Origin: Aptenodytes patagonicus
Taxonomy: Eukaryota; Chordata; Aves; Sphenisciformes; Spheniscidae
Reading direction: 5' to 3'
Length of the DNA stretch: 64,000 nucleotides
Assembly (NCBI RefSeq): GCF_965638725.1
Contig: NC_134955.1
Span: 13,234,316 to 13,298,315, forward strand
Positions 45,701-55,516 of this stretch are shown piece by piece. How positions within the stretch are numbered: the first letter of the stretch is position 1; every line of letters starts with the position of its first letter. Position numbers and translations under genes: made by a program. The notes under the pieces were generated by a model that had not been told where the DNA came from, ran no database searches, and saw only the letters and a list, made by a program, of their open reading frames with translations.

Positions 45701-47700
45701 ATTCATCAGTCTTAAAATAGCACATCTTGTTTCCTTGGATTTTACTTTCATCTGAAGATTGGTGAGTCTCTCAGTCTAAAAGGAAAACGATCCTAACAGT
45801 TGCATTTTGCACTTCGTGCAGGTAGTAAGGCAGCAGATAACTGTTTTATGTAATGCTGTTATGCAGCAGAAGTGTTAGTACGAAGCAACAAATACTGCAA
45901 GTATCTCTTCTTAGGGTTGTGTTGGTTTTGGTTTCTTGCTTTATAGTGATGTTTTGCTATAAAGTTTTGGTTTTTTTTTTGCTATGTAATGGACCTTTTT
46001 TTCCTCCGACAATGTTTTTAAGTTAGCAGTAGAAAGTTTTTAGACAATAACCCAAACTGTGTAAGTAGAAAAGGGGAAGACGACTGTCTACTATTTCTGT
46101 TTTATAACGAGTTTATATATTAGCCTCTGACTTTCTGCATGTATATTAATGTAAAATGGATGTGTGTTCATGCTTTCAGCCTACCTACAGAAGTACCTGT
46201 TTAAGATGCGTGTGACTTTCTGTCTTGTCTAACAGCATGCTATAAATGAATTCTTAACCCACAGGATTTCTGTTGAGAGATCTGTGTGCATTAGAAGAAG
46301 AGACAACACTGAATACAGAGGCATTTTGATAGAATATGTTGTGAGGATAGGTCCATACTGAGTAAAAATTCTCTCTGTATTAAATGTGGCAGGTATGAAA
46401 TCATTAGAAAACATTAAAATATCCCCATATCCTTGTGAAGGATTAAGGGTATCCCATTTATGTTATGGAACCGTGGTTGGAACATTTGAAGCTTTGCAAG
46501 GTTTTTGTGAGTATGGAATCTAGATGTTTCTGGTAACCCATTTTAACATTCAGGTGTGTTTTCTATTTTAGAGGGTGTAATATAACCTAAGTGTTTTAGA
46601 CAGCAATGTATAGATGTGGAAGTGGATAGTGAGTAAGAGCATTTTTTGATAGATTCTGTGTAGGCAAGTATTGCTTGCAATCCGTGAGGATGGATCACAG
46701 TAATTCTTTAAAAATTAACTAGTTATTTAAAATTTATTTTTAAGTAGCTGTTAGGTAACAATCATTACAGTTATGCTGATATTTAGCTGTTTGAATAATG
46801 ATATTGGGAAGGCACTATAATGTAGCTTCCTATAAAACACTGCAAGATTATCTTTCTAATAAATATATAAGGGTGATTTGAGTAGTTACACCTGCTGTAA
46901 TGCTGCTCTGAAGAGAGGGTATGTGGTTTTAGTAGGCCAGTCTGAGTAACAGGTTTCTAGGAATGCCCCAACAACTGTGTGCAGTCCCTTCTTAGTAAAA
47001 TAATTTATAATTGGAAAAATATTATTAGGACATGCATTTTTTCCTTTAATAAATTGATTATTTCATAATCCTCTATCAGTAGGATTGTATTTAGTATTTC
47101 ATATCTGTGTTTAATCTGTAGGTGAGTGTAGAAGGAGCATGAGGATCCATGGAGATGTCAGGTTTAGCAGAAAGAAATTAATCCTCTAAACTTTTTGTAA
47201 AACTTTTTATGTAGAATGGATGTAATACCTGACAGACGTAAAATTACGATTGAGATCCATTCCCTGCACAAGTTTTCCATCTAATGAAGATAGTATAGTG
47301 AATGAGATATCAAATGAATAGAGAAAGAAAAAAAATTGTCTTTGAGGGCTTTTTGGTATGGACAGAGAGTCTGTTACTGGAATTGTAGATTTAATTTTTT
47401 TCAGGGAGGAGAAGAGGGTGGAGAAAATGCCTCAGATGTTGGCCTGCTTTGTTTATTGTCTGTAGAGATGTAAGTTTTGGTGGATTTGGAGCAAGCTAGA
47501 TCTATGTGGAGTACATAAGAGTAGATTCTCTTAATTTCTAAAACTGAGGTGAAAGGAGACTGCTGTTTCCTTTAGGAAGCTTTAGTGGCTTTATTTTCTT
47601 AAAATCTCTTGTGAATTATTTTAATCAGTGTTGTGACTTGCACTTTCCTGTATTTTCAAATGGGACATTGTCTGCTCTATGTAGCGATCTTCCAACGCCA
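42782..47700. other. TMEM9B 3' UTR and TMEM9B-ASCL3 intergenic region
   Basis: This is AT-rich DNA without recognisable exons on either strand. It contains an A19 tract at 44202-44220. Short minus-strand frames at 44326-44670 and 46229-46414 have no family resemblance. No LINE or SINE copy was identified. Confidence 0.5.
44202..44220 (+). repeat. A19 tract
   Basis: Nineteen A in a row, with a second A-rich patch 30 bases on. No source element precedes it, so it is simple repeat and not a retrocopy tail. Confidence 0.85.
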
Positions 47701-47773
47701 TTCTGAAATGTCACAAATGCATTAAAAGTCTCTTCTGGAAAATGCCAGTAATGCCAAGTGTTGGTAAGTCCAG
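47700..47773 (+). other. ASCL3: Possible ASCL3 5' untranslated exon
   Basis: The ASCL3 coding exon starts only five bases after a good acceptor (AG at 47834-47835), so a noncoding first exon is expected upstream. Donor-like GTAAGT (47764) and GTGAGT (47774) sites lie within 75 bases of that acceptor, but an intron that short would be unusual. The first exon may therefore lie further upstream. Confidence 0.25.
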
Positions 47774-47840
47774 GTGAGTTTTTTCTACTGTTCAGTATGA
47801 GTTGTTTAAACTATTATGTAATTATGCATTTCCAGGTTAA

Positions 47841-48395
47841 ATGCAGAACCTGATGGATGGCAAAAGCTACCGTAACCTCATGGACAAGTTGTCCATCTGT
47901 ACTGAGACTCAGCGCATACAGCTGGCTAGGCCTTTCAGTGCCGACCCAGTGGTCGCCTTTCACGTGTACCCAGAAACACCAAACCAGGTCACTTGCTCTG
48001 AAGATTTGTCATTCCTTCCTTTCATGTCTGAGCATCTCATCGCGGAGAACTTCTACAGTGAGCCCTGCACCTTTCCCTACCAAATGCCCCACTCCAATTA
48101 CCGCAGAAGTGAGTACTCCTATGGGCCAGCTTTCATCAGAAAGAGGAATGAGAGAGAAAGACAGAGGGTTAAATGTGTCAATGAAGGCTATGCTAAACTG
48201 AGGCATCACCTACCTAAGGAATACTTGGAGAAACGGCTCAGCAAAGTAGAGACGCTCCGTGCTGCAATAAAATACATCAGCTACCTACAGTCTGTTCTGT
48301 ACAGTGATTCTGTGGTGGCAGAAAAAAATGTCATAGAGCCAAGCCAAGCACCTAAAGCAATTAACAAACAAAGCCAGTTTTTGAAGACGATCTAA
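47841..48395 (+). CDS. ASCL3: ASCL3, achaete-scute family bHLH transcription factor 3
   Basis: A single coding exon encodes 184 aa. The bHLH domain spans about 98-151: the basic region RKRNERERQRVKCVNEGY, helix 1 and loop with LRHHLPKEYLEKRLSKVETL, and helix 2 ending AAIKYISYLQ. The segment EYSYGPAF just before it is a hallmark of ASCL3. The N-terminal half has FHVYPETP and LPFMSEHLI, recognisable from mammals; the tail after residue 155 has diverged. ASCL proteins dimerise with E-proteins and bind E-boxes in the nucleus; ASCL3 marks ionocyte-like cells of salivary ducts in mammals. The first ATG has a poor context (TAAATGC). The second, at 47853, sits in CTGATGG and aligns with the mammalian start, so the product may be 180 aa. 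An acceptor at 47834-47835 implies a spliced 5' UTR. Confidence 0.97.
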   Translation: MQNLMDGKSYRNLMDKLSICTETQRIQLARPFSADPVVAFHVYPETPNQVTCSEDLSFLPFMSEHLIAENFYSEPCTFPYQMPHSNYRRSEYSYGPAFIRKRNERERQRVKCVNEGYAKLRHHLPKEYLEKRLSKVETLRAAIKYISYLQSVLYSDSVVAEKNVIEPSQAPKAINKQSQFLKTI

Positions 48396-48714
48396 ACCAT
48401 TCCAAACCAAGCAAAAGGTATCCTGTCTAGGAGCCTAGTAGCCACTACATCGTTAATGACGTGCACGTTCCTGGCACATCTTAAGAGCAGATCACAGCAT
48501 GTGTCAGTATAAGCCCACAGAAAAGAGTTTTGATTTTGCAGATAGTAACTACACTTAGATACGAAAAAGACAACTGAGGAAATCTCATCTGAATGGCCTA
48601 AGTTAGTTAATTCATGGAAATCAGAAAACATTTCTAAAATTGTCATCAAACCAAAAATGTAATACCTAAATGTGTGAAGTAACTGTATGTATCATCACAA
48701 ACTGCATGCTTCAA

Positions 48715-48720
48715 AATAAA
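48715..48720 (+). terminator. ASCL3: AATAAA, ASCL3 poly(A) signal
   Basis: This canonical hexamer lies 320 bases after the ASCL3 stop and is followed by T-rich sequence. It is the first in the 3' flank. Confidence 0.6.
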
Positions 48721-49566
48721 ATCTTTCTACTGATGGGACTGAGATTCCTCTCATTTTCTGTAATGTTACTGGTTTACTCTCACATGCACTTTCTTAAAAG
48801 ATTTTTGGTCTAATTGCCAGTGTTTCTCTTAAAAGGCCTTTTAAAGGTTCCCAGGAACGTTGTTAGATGCCAACAGAAAGGATAACTTTGTTTAAAAGGG
48901 GTAAAATAAAAAGAGGAGGGTAGCAGCTCTCTGAAGCACGGTTACTGAACATAGGAAGAGCATAATGTCTTTGCAAGTGCTGTTCCATCCTTTTCTTATT
49001 AATGAATGTTTTAATCCCATTAAAAACCGTTGACTTAGCCTAATTTCTATTGAAAATTGGATTCTTCTTCAGCTGTCAGCACCCATAAAAATTACTAGGA
49101 CTGCTCACACGATACACAGTATAAAGAGGGTTGGCAAGGTCTTAGCCTTGGGGAAAAAAAAATCCTGCAACAGAAATTTTTCAGGACTTTCACTGATAAT
49201 GACTGAGGTCTGGGGTCATCTTCCCCGACCTCCCAGTCTGTTCCGCTGTACTATTGATGGTTTCAGCTAAGTGGTATAGAATAGATTTATGTGAAGATGG
49301 TGAAGAGAGTTTAGCTCATAACTGGCAAAGTGTTCTTAACATTTACTGTATGTAAGGGAATTGCATTATTTATATTAAACAACAGTTCTGCTGACAGCAT
49401 GAGAGCAGGTAGTCTGTGAGTACAGCAGAATGTACAGAAAATGGTTGCAGACTTCCCAAGTGCTGTATCCTTGTCCCTAATTGCAATCATCCCCTCTGTT
49501 ATCTTGTTTTCATAGCAGTGAATTGAAAAATGCCTACAAAATGATATTAAGTATTCCTCTCCCCCT

Positions 49567-49595
49567 CCCCCCCCCAAAAAAAAAAAAAAAAAAAA
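49567..49595 (+). repeat. C9-A20 homopolymer pair
   Basis: A run of nine C passes directly into twenty A. No retrocopy body precedes it. Confidence 0.85.
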
Positions 49596-50577
49596 GAAAG
49601 AGTTAACATTTGTTAAGGAGAAAATGAAGATTAGGGATCACAGCAGGGATTAACAGGTAGGTTTCTGCATTGTATTCTGGCATGTTTTTGATATGTACTT
49701 TGCAGGAAAAGCGTAGAATACATTAATTCTTCCCCTTTATTGTGAAAAGGGAAAGTTTGTAAAGCTATTTGACCTCAGTTTGTCTCAGCTTCAACCTTTC
49801 TGTCTGCATTTCAAACCAATTTATTTGTCACACTCTGGGGTGGTGGGCTTTTTTTTTTCTAAATCTGAACTGTAGCTTCGTATGATGTTATTTTTTGCCC
49901 TGCAATACTAGGCAGAAAGCCTAGAGGACACCGCCCTCTTATAATTCCTTCTCTGCCCCTGCAGTCTTTTAGTGCAATATCTAGATCAATGGGGACTTGA
50001 AAATCACGTGGATGAGTGGCAGACAAATGGTCCTCTCTCTAGTCACATTCCACTAGTTTTTAACCAGTAAGGTCCAGATGTCCGATCCTGGTAGTAACAA
50101 CTGTGGCAACCTCCGTAGCAACTAGGAAACACTGGCAGCTAGTGGCTTCCTGCGTCAAACAGGCAAAAGGGCAAGATTTCTGCATTGGGATTAAATCCAA
50201 ATTGACCAGATGTTGTGTTACCAATAGCTGGTAAGTTTGAAACTACTGTGTCGAAGTACTTGGAGTTATCCAGAAAAAACAAATCTGTGTTGCACAGTTG
50301 CCTTTGTCAGTGCCCTGTTTTATACAGAAATAGCCTGGCTCTCAGCAGTAACAGCACTGAATGGGTTTAAAATGTGCTTTAATGTAGAATTTATAGTTGC
50401 ATTTCTTCACAAAGTGTTACTGATTCCATCTTGTTTTGGTTTATAATAGGGGAGTTTGTGTAGTTGTGAAACAAGTGAATATATTGTGTTGATTTGCTGA
50501 CTTAAAAGATGCATTTTGCAGCAGTTAATCCACTCTTCTTGCTGGGTTTGCTGTGCTAGTTTTCTGAAATTATGTGT

Positions 50578-50610
50578 ATCTGGGAGTCCTCATAAAAAGG
50601 ACTCCCAGAT
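50578..50610. repeat. Perfect 13-bp hairpin, 7-nt loop
   Basis: The arms ATCTGGGAGTCCT and AGGACTCCCAGAT flank the loop CATAAAA. The site is intergenic between ASCL3 and C11orf16. Confidence 0.95.
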
Positions 50611-50762
50611 CATATCTCTTAAATAAGAGACAAAATAACATTTAAACATAATATGAGCGCTTAAACTGTATTTTGTAAAGTAAATTAGGCACTTAAATTT
50701 TATGTTGTTGAATTTCCATGCAAACTTTACCCTAAGCATGCTAAACATTTCTAAGCAATATT

Positions 50763-50779
50763 AAAAAAAAAAAAAAAAA
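50763..50779 (+). repeat. A17 tract
   Basis: Simple A tract in intergenic DNA. Confidence 0.85.
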
Positions 50780-51509
50780 GAAAAAGGAATGGAAGTTTGT
50801 CTACTACATCTTGTCAGATTATCAGAGATAGCATCACGCTATCAATCTTACCGTGACAGCCTCAGAATAGTTATCGCTTGTCAAATCCGAGCATCTCATT
50901 CTTTCTCATGGCAAGCCATAATCCTACTGTTATAAAACATGACAGGACAGCTGAAAGATCAAAATATTTCCTCTTAATACATGACTGTAAATAAAACAAG
51001 TAACAGGCAACTGTAATCTAACATCACATTCAAAAACTGTCATGTTTACTCAGCTTGTCAACTTCAGCTGTAGTTTCTGCCTCAGTTTGTAAAATAGGGA
51101 AGGTTTGGCTGGGACTGTGTACAAGAAAGGTTTAAAAGAGAGTGTAGGTACAAGAAAAGAGAGCTGGATGTTACAGAGGGAAACAAAAGTTGGAAGGAGG
51201 TGAAAGCTATTGCTTTCCTGGGGATTTTCACAGCATTTCTAGTTTCCTTGGGTGTTTCTGTCCCTCTATCAGGTCAGGGTTTGGGTGACTGAAGATCACT
51301 GAAGTCAGTGATATAGGTTTATCCGACCAAATGCCAGTCTGAATATTTTGAATTCATTCTTTTTAAATACAAATAAAAAAATTAATAAAAGCTACTGAGT
51401 TCTTGAGGTACACTGGAAAGCATTTGCTTGTGTTGGAAAATGCCAGTACATCGTCTCTCTTCTATCAACAGATCACAACTGAGTCCTGCAGGTAGCTACT
51501 TTTGCAAGA

Positions 51510-51676
51510 ATGGCTCTTTCAGAAGGGTTCCTGTCTACGGGTCACAGGTATTGCAGTGCGATGCCAGCTCTGGACAAGTTCTCGTGCTCCAGCCTTGTAC
51601 CTACTGTCAACCCCTGCTGCAGAAGTTCTTTTGTAGTGCATCCCGCCTGGATCGCCAAGCCCCTCACCCCCCAGAG
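51510..51676 (+). CDS. C11orf16: C11orf16 coding exon 1
   Basis: The exon probably starts at 51472 after the acceptor ATCAACAG. The ATG at 51510 is in AGAATGG context. It encodes 55 residues plus two bases (AG) of Arg56 and ends PLTPQ before a GTAAAA donor. The frame offset by one base is also open but cannot join the next exon. Confidence 0.85.
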
Positions 51677-54600
51677 GTAAAATCAAGTTCTTGTTTGAGT
51701 CTGTGATTTGTTCTTTTTCATGATATCTAATAGGATAAAACAGGCTGGTGTGTCAGATTAATAAATTAGCAGCTTGAACATCATTTGATGTTGAGCTTTA
51801 CCCTCCCCTGCACTGACAGGTTTTTAGATGGTATTAACTAAAGTGATTTGCTACCCTGGAGACTATGAAAAGCAAAATCTGAGTAAACCTCCTATCAAAG
51901 AAACATTCCTTTAATATTATTTGGATAAATAAAAGCATCTTGCGTTAGCAGCTGTCTTCTGTGAAATGTTTCTAATGCTTTGTGACAGGGGATTATTTTT
52001 CCTGTTTTGAACTGGAACCTGTCATCAACCAGCAGCTTCGTTGTTTACTTTTCTACTTTTCTGTTGTTCCCTGAATGCCCCAGTGTAAACCATCAGCTAC
52101 AGCACTCTTGAGAACACCTATGCTGTGCTCTGTGCTGGAGAGGGATCCTTTCTCCTGATCTTAAGGGTTTCATTGGCTTGCCATGTAAGTAGCAAAGGGG
52201 CTAGTGCAGGTAATGCTGGCCCAGGATTCCAGCGTACTCCTGATTCACTTCCTCTAAACCCAAACCCAAAGAAATCTGGGTAAAAACAGGCACTGATTTT
52301 TTTTTTTTTCCCAAGAGCAAAGAACTGTCCCAGCACAAGCAAGTTTTCTGTTTCTTCCCACATGCTTTGGCCTGTGGGAGTGCTACACAATGAGGTGGTG
52401 TGATCCAGTTCTTAAATCTTACACGATTTTTTTTTTTCCATGACCTTTTTTTTCCAGAAGCCATTTCTCCCAGTGCTGACCCCTTTTTTTTTTTTTTTTT
52501 TTTTTCCCCTCCCCCCAAGGTGCCAATGGATTAACCACTGCCTCCTCTCCCCTGGCCCAGCATGGAAGAGGCTGAGCACATCGGGGAGATCAGTGGGCTT
52601 AGACAGCAATGTCCCTGTGCTGGTGAGAGGGGGACAAGATGGATTTTATTACCGTGGTACAGTAAAAGAGGAGATAGAGGTGAGTGACGGTTTCTGTGCG
52701 ATAGTCATGGGTATGTGTAATAGGGTGTCCAGTCCACCAGCAGTCCTCACACACCACCTGAGTTTAGTGTTGCAGTTTTGATTTCAGCTGGTGTATGAAA
52801 TAGAGAACAGATCACCAGGACAGCTGATGCTCGTGGTTATGTCAATTCATAAAGCTCCCAACGTGCCTGATTTCATGCAGTCCTCACCGCCTGCTGCCTG
52901 GCAGCCTGGGTAAGCCTCTTGCATGCAGCACAGCCTCAGGCACCAATAAACTAATAATGATCAGATCCTTGCTCTGCTCAGCCTCCTTTACTGAGTCCAT
53001 TTCCAGGAGTGAGCAGGCATGTTTCGGGGATCGTCATCTTGTGCAGAAGATGGGTGCCTCCCAAACTCCCAGTTCCTGGTGAGAGCAGTGGTGTTGTGCA
53101 CCTTGCAAGAGCAGGCCTTCTGCTGGTGCTGGGCATTGTGCCAGGCTCAAACAGCGCAAGTGCTGTTGTGAGCAGTGTACCGGCTACTGTTGCCTGTAGA
53201 CACATAACCATCAATAGCACAGGAAAGCGTTAGTGTTTTATGTACACACTTCCAGCTTGAGTCAGCTACAGACCAATGGCTCGGTGTCTTTTCAGAGATG
53301 TTAGTGAAAGCTTTAATTCATTAGTTTGTTAGCACTTCAAACTTAACAGAAAAAAGAGCCTATTCTTTCTCAAGAACAGGGAAGTACCTTGTTTCATTGT
53401 TGATGGAAAGCCTCTTGACAGGCCTTAACTTAAAATAAAAATTCCCAACAACTCCCCCAAAAAGCAGAGTTAGTGTTGTATGTAATGAGGAAGGACTTGG
53501 GCATGACTGAAGAACACGTCTGAATGGCTTCAGTGTCCCTTGTTATCTGGTGCACACAGCATGGTTTGTGAAATCCAGTTGCACTCTATCTATAGCTTTT
53601 TCTCTTGGGGAAGAAGATACAGGTCCTAGCGGCAGTGAATCTGTACATATGCTTCACTCAGCCTGCTTTCTGGTGAGCCTTATGGAGGTTTTTCTGGCTG
53701 TCTCAATGCTGGACTAACACCGCACACTATTTAGTTACTGTTCAGGCTTGCTTGGTGTTTTGACCCAGCCACAGAATGGCCTCCTGGTGAAGGTTACATG
53801 ACCTGACACATTATGGACTGTTTTTCAGAGGAACTATTATTTTGTTCCTGGTAACAGAGTGAAAGAGGCATGTTCCTGGTAGAGTTTGACAAACCACTTG
53901 TGTCACGTGGAAGGCATCCAGTGTGTGTGCAAAAAACAGCAAAGGATGACATCCTGGAATACGTGAATGGGATGAAGCACTCCTTACTCCCTGGAGACAA
54001 AGTGCTGGCACCCTGGGAGCCAGATATGGCCAGGTACGGCCCAGGAACCATCCTCACGGGCATTGAGACAAGGGACCCCTTACGAGGTAAGAAAGATGCT
54101 GCCCTCTTCTTCCTTGCCTTGCTCCAGAACATGGGTGAGACTGTCAGGATAAACTCTTGTCACGGTGCTACTGCCAGAGAAACACCAGCGCACAGACTAC
54201 AGTTTAGTGTTGCTTAAAGCTTGCAGGAACTGATGGGACTTGCTGATGGATATCTGCGTATAACCACACCAGCCTGACCCCAAGGAAATTGTGATCCGTA
54301 AAAATGTCATCTTCCGTGTCTGCAGATGTGTTTTTTCCCGTCTGCTCGGACAAGGTTGTGTCTGCCATGTGAAGGACCGTGGCCTTTTCACGAGGGATAC
54401 AAGTGAGGCAGCTCTCAGGAAGCACCCATCCGTGCTTGAATGCTCACGTTTGTACTGAATGGTACATGTGGGGGTGATTTTATCACCCAAACGTAGGAGA
54501 TTTCAACAGCTCATTCATTTTTCCCCACGTCTGACAGTCAAGCTCCACTGACTTATCAAAATACTATTCTCAGAGCATTACTGCTAACTTTGGCAGTAAC

Positions 54601-55516
54601 AACAAAAGTTACTCAGTCAACATTTTCTTGTTCATCTGATGACAAATTGGAAGGAAAGGTGCTGCCAGGCTTGTTGTCACACCAATGGTGCCCTAGATGG
54701 TGAAGTGTTACAGAGCGGGATGACAGTTAATCCTACCTCTTGACAGGAGTAGAAAGTGCATAAAGCTGCAAAGCCTGATCTGTGTCTGTGCACTGCCTAG
54801 GTGGGCCAGCTGCTTATGGCTGCTTACTTTTTCTCTCAACAGCCTCAGAAGATGAAGAAATTATGGTCCAGTTCTGGAATGACAAGAAAGTGAAACTCGC
54901 GCGAGGTGTGGCTCTGTGGGTCCCTCCTAGCCTGTGGGAGAGGATTGTAGAGATGATCCACATGCCCTTCACCAGCAGGGTGAAGCCCAGAGAAAGTCCG
55001 GACACTAACTCTTGTATTTTTTCCTGCAGTCCTAAAACAGCCCTCATTCCTGTTTGTGCTGTGCATAGCCTTGCCAAGCACTGCTTGCTCTTCTCACCCT
55101 GCTGGCCACATTTCCACTATCACTGTGATGGTATATGCTGTTTGTCAGCATATGTAAGGTGCATCTGCTGCTGCCATCCCCATGTTGATGCCTGGTGGCC
55201 TCTTCCATCCAAGTCTCTGGTCTTTCAGAGCGAAACTGAAGAGGGAGACTCCAGCAGCGAGCCCTCTCCATGCCTTCTAGAACTGAAAGGCCCAAAACAA
55301 GAAGCAGCAGCAGCTGTGGCAGCATCTTCCCCCTCTTCTGATTCAGAGTGGGACCTGGAGCCATTCCCCACGAAGAGTACTGTGGTGGACAGTGCTGTTA
55401 GCACAGGCTCCGGCTGTCTTGAGAAGCCCAGGCTAAAGGATTCTGCAAGACCTGAGTGGAAATACTGGAAAAGAAGCCACCACAAGTCCCATCCCAATAA
55501 TTCAGGTCCCTTTTAA
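51510..55516 (+). CDS. C11orf16: C11orf16 orthologue, DUF4537 protein (four recognised coding exons)
   Basis: Coding exons 51510-51676, 52520-52679, 53858-54086 and 54843-55516 join in phase to 409 codons plus TAA. The reading agrees with human C11orf16: RYCSAMPALDK near the N-terminus, PAW, then DGFYYRG, a Tudor-like DUF4537 core (FLVEFDKPL, LLPGDKVLAPWEPD, YGPGTILTGIETRDP, VQFWNDKK), a Cys/His-rich patch ending AWWPL, an acidic serine-rich linker, and CLEKPRL with PEWKYWKR near the end. The molecular function is unknown. The first exon is open in two frames; the correct one was chosen by splice phase and similarity. The human protein is somewhat longer (about 467 aa as remembered), so a further 3' exon may be missing; 57918-58155 is an unproven candidate. 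AKIP1 lies tail to tail downstream. Confidence 0.9.
52480..52516 (+). promoter_or_regulatory. C11orf16: 37-nt polypyrimidine tract of a 3' splice site
   Basis: An unbroken pyrimidine run, including T22 at 52484-52505, ends two bases before the acceptor AG (52518-52519) of C11orf16 coding exon 2. It is far longer than a typical tract. Confidence 0.85.
52520..52679 (+). CDS. C11orf16: C11orf16 coding exon 2
   Basis: This exon completes Arg56 and encodes CQWINHCLLSPGPAWKR through DGFYYRGTVKEEIE. Phase is 0 at the GTGAGT donor. It aligns with the human DPAW to DGFYYRA segment. Confidence 0.9.
53858..54086 (+). CDS. C11orf16: C11orf16 coding exon 3, DUF4537 core
   Basis: This exon encodes SERGMFLVEFDKPL through GDKVLAPWEPD and YGPGTILTGIETRDPLR. 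The acceptor is TAACAG; the donor GTAAGA splits the codon of Ala186. Confidence 0.92.
54843..55516 (+). CDS. C11orf16: C11orf16 coding exon 4 with stop
   Basis: This exon completes Ala186 and encodes the end of the DUF4537 region (MVQFWNDKKVKLARGVALWV), the Cys/His-rich patch, the acidic linker with SSPSSDSEWDLE, and the PEWKYWKR box. The frame stays open through internal acceptor-like sites at 55030 and 55230, and the human protein aligns across both, so no intron is invoked. The stop is TAA at 55514-55516. Confidence 0.88.

Larger units (their letters stand above)
48721..51471. other. ASCL3-C11orf16 intergenic region
   Basis: AT-rich sequence with no supported exon. It has homopolymer tracts (C9 then A20 at 49567-49595, A17 at 50763-50779) and a perfect hairpin at 50578-50610. 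A noncoding first exon of C11orf16 probably lies here but could not be placed. Confidence 0.5.

Noticed and set aside
51428-51706. 92-codon frame over C11orf16 coding exon 1
   Set aside because: Its phase does not fit the next exon, and the offset frame from 51510 matches human C11orf16.
52458-52519. Extension of C11orf16 coding exon 2 upstream into a poly-Phe stretch
   Set aside because: It is in phase only with the rejected 51428 frame. The T22 run is better explained as the polypyrimidine tract.
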